Below, one piece after another: positions 13,534 through 14,806 of a stretch of DNA of 14,806 bases; within the stretch, counting starts at the first letter, position 1, and each line of letters opens with the position of its first letter. The DNA is from CAYLNK01 sp964384675 (lineage in GTDB: Bacteria > Acidobacteriota > Thermoanaerobaculia > UBA5066): positions 1-14,806 of the forward strand of contig CAYLNK010000145.1 in the NCBI GenBank assembly GCA_964384675.1, read 5' to 3'. Both the position numbers and the translations under genes were made by a program. The notes below the pieces were generated by a model. The model had not been told where the DNA came from. It worked only from the letters and a program-made list of their open reading frames with translations, and searched no databases.

Positions 13534-14806
13534 GCGGCGCGGGCGTCGCGTTCGCGAACGACGTCCGCGGCGCGCGCCGCATCCTCTTCGGCGGCCGCCT
13601 GCGCGACCGGATCGCCTCGTGGGTCGCCCTCGCCTCGGTCGCCGCGTTCGCCCTGGGCGAGGTGCTCGGCGTGGAGTCGCTGCTCACCGTGGTGCAGCCG
13701 GTCTTCGCCCAGATGCCGTCGCTGCGGCCGGAGTACCTCCTCGAGCGGCTGCTGCGGACGGCGTACACGGGCGCCGGTTTCCTGCTGCTCCTCGGATCGC
13801 TCACCACGGCGGTCTCCACCCTCTTCCTCTCCGAGGAGCTGGCGCTGCGGGTCACCCTCCCCATCCCGCACGGCCGGCTCGTGACGCGCCAGACGGGCCT
13901 CACGATCGTGACCGCCGCGGCCCCGACGCTTCTGGTGGTGCTGCCGCTCCTCGTCGTGGGCGGCCGCTGGTCCCCGGCGCCGCTGCTGTTCCTCGCGGCG
14001 ACGCTTCCCGCGGTCCTCGGAATCGTGCTCCTTTCGGGGAGCGCCGGGACCGCCCTGGCGCTCGTCCTCGTCCGCGCCGTTCCGCCGAGACGGGCTCGCC
14101 TCCTCGCGGCCTTCCTGTCCGCGATCGGGCTGGCCGGCGCCCTCGTCGGCTTTCGCGCGGCCCAGCCGGAGCGGCTGCTGGACCCGGTCGCCGCGCTGAC
14201 GCTCGTCACGGCGCTCGGCGAGGCCCCGCCCGAGCCGCCCGGCGCGAATCCGTTCGCGTGGGCGGCGCGGGCGACGATCGAAGGGCTGTACGGCCACGGC
14301 GCGGGACCCACCATCGGCCTGTCGCTCCTGGCGTTCGCCGTGGTGGCGCTCGCCGTGGTGCCCCTGACCCTCACCACGGCCCACCTCCACGTCTGGCGCC
14401 GGACCCGCGAGGAAGGGGGAGAGGAGGCGAGGACCACCGGCCGGCGACGGTCCGTGGCCGGGCTCTCCCGGACCCTCCTGTGGGCCGAGGCGATCTCTCT
14501 CGTGCGCGACGCCTCCACCCCGGCCCAGCTCGGCTCCCTCGCCGCGGTCTTCGTGCTCGACCTCCTCAACGTCCGCCTCCTGCCCTCGACCGACCCGTCC
14601 GCCCGCGACCTCGTCGCCGGGCTCCAGACGGGCCTCGCGCTCTTCCTCGTTTCCGCCCTTTCGCTGCGTTTCGCCTACCCGGCGGTCTCGGCGGATGGAC
14701 GCGCCGCTCTCCTCCTCCGGACCCTCCCCCTCTCGCCCGCGCGTCACCTGGCGGCTCGCTATTGGGTGCGGGCGCTGCCCGCGCTCGCCGCGTCGCTCGT
14801 CCTGGT
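13530..14806 (+). CDS. ABC-2-type exporter permease, 3' end outside window
   Basis: Frame 3 is open from a TTG at 13530 to the right edge, giving 425 residues with no stop. The TTG overlaps the ATPase stop as TTGA, and the residues after it (Ser-Gly-Ala-Gly-Val-Ala-Phe-Ala-Asn-Asp-Val-Arg) form a normal cytoplasmic N-terminus. About eight hydrophobic segments can be seen, among them near residues 33-53, 72-94, 120-142, 150-180, 190-208, 265-288, 330-345 and 370-390, with arginine-rich cytoplasmic loops. The spacing resembles the large exporter permeases with two copies of a six-helix unit. It should form the channel served by the ATPase just upstream. The substrate cannot be told. No start with a Shine-Dalgarno sequence is available, which fits translation by re-initiation. 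Confidence 0.8.
   Translation, partial: MSGAGVAFANDVRGARRILFGGRLRDRIASWVALASVAAFALGEVLGVESLLTVVQPVFAQMPSLRPEYLLERLLRTAYTGAGFLLLLGSLTTAVSTLFLSEELALRVTLPIPHGRLVTRQTGLTIVTAAAPTLLVVLPLLVVGGRWSPAPLLFLAATLPAVLGIVLLSGSAGTALALVLVRAVPPRRARLLAAFLSAIGLAGALVGFRAAQPERLLDPVAALTLVTALGEAPPEPPGANPFAWAARATIEGLYGHGAGPTIGLSLLAFAVVALAVVPLTLTTAHLHVWRRTREEGGEEARTTGRRRSVAGLSRTLLWAEAISLVRDASTPAQLGSLAAVFVLDLLNVRLLPSTDPSARDLVAGLQTGLALFLVSALSLRFAYPAVSADGRAALLLRTLPLSPARHLAARYWVRALPALAASLVL

Noticed and set aside
13203..14747. 514-codon minus-strand open frame
   Set aside because: Composition is Arg/Glu/Gly-rich without domains, and it is antisense to the ATPase end and the permease, whose translation shows proper membrane helices.
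1..14806. CRISPR array, tRNA/rRNA genes, insertion sequence or attachment sites
   Set aside because: I saw no regularly spaced direct repeats, no cloverleaf or rRNA-like stretch, and no transposase or integrase motifs on either strand.

Overview
The window is a high-GC stretch of bacterial chromosome, coding densely on both strands. It has no rRNA, tRNA, CRISPR array or recognisable insertion sequence. The best guess at the source is a heterotrophic Acidobacteriota-like bacterium (Thermoanaerobaculia/Holophagae type). That guess rests on the very high GC, a surface BNR-repeat protein with a Cys-Arg...Asp-Thr-Arg to Asp-Val-Asn-Gly-Tyr-Phe C-terminal domain that I associate with those genomes, and the mix of multiheme cytochromes, a Ser/Thr kinase remnant, a CHAT remnant and TPR proteins. 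It is an inference, not a proof.

Layout. (1) 1-219 is the C-terminus of a DinB-family protein. (2) 286-2770 is a three-gene respiratory operon: a small exported monoheme cytochrome c with an EF-hand-like calcium loop, an 11-heme membrane-anchored cytochrome c, and a cytochrome b-type membrane subunit, closed by a hairpin. Together they look like a quinol-oxidising (or quinone-reducing) b/multiheme-c module handing electrons to a periplasmic carrier. (3) 2886-6345 is a decayed zone: a Ser/Thr kinase pseudogene, an intact secreted BNR/Asp-box propeller protein, and a CHAT protease-like remnant on the minus strand. Both remnants have lost essential catalytic segments. (4) 6446-9260, minus strand, is a two-gene operon with a good sigma70 promoter: 3-hydroxyacyl-CoA dehydrogenase, then a zinc-ribbon/TPR protein whose TTG start overlaps the dehydrogenase stop. 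(5) 9297-11302, minus strand, is a regulatory operon: ECF sigma factor, single-domain membrane protein in the anti-sigma position, and a bactofilin-like polymer-domain membrane protein. (6) 11417-12709 is a glutamate-family amino acid dehydrogenase with its own promoter and a strong terminator hairpin. (7) 12781 to the right edge is an ABC exporter: ATPase, then a translationally coupled TTG-start permease that runs out of the window.

No clearly new defence or mobile system is visible. The points most worth a second look are the 11-heme/cytochrome b operon with its four tandem diheme modules, the two gutted signalling genes around the BNR protein, the surface protein's C-terminal domain, the sigma/anti-sigma/bactofilin operon, and the recurring TTGA stop-start couplings and probable leaderless starts.
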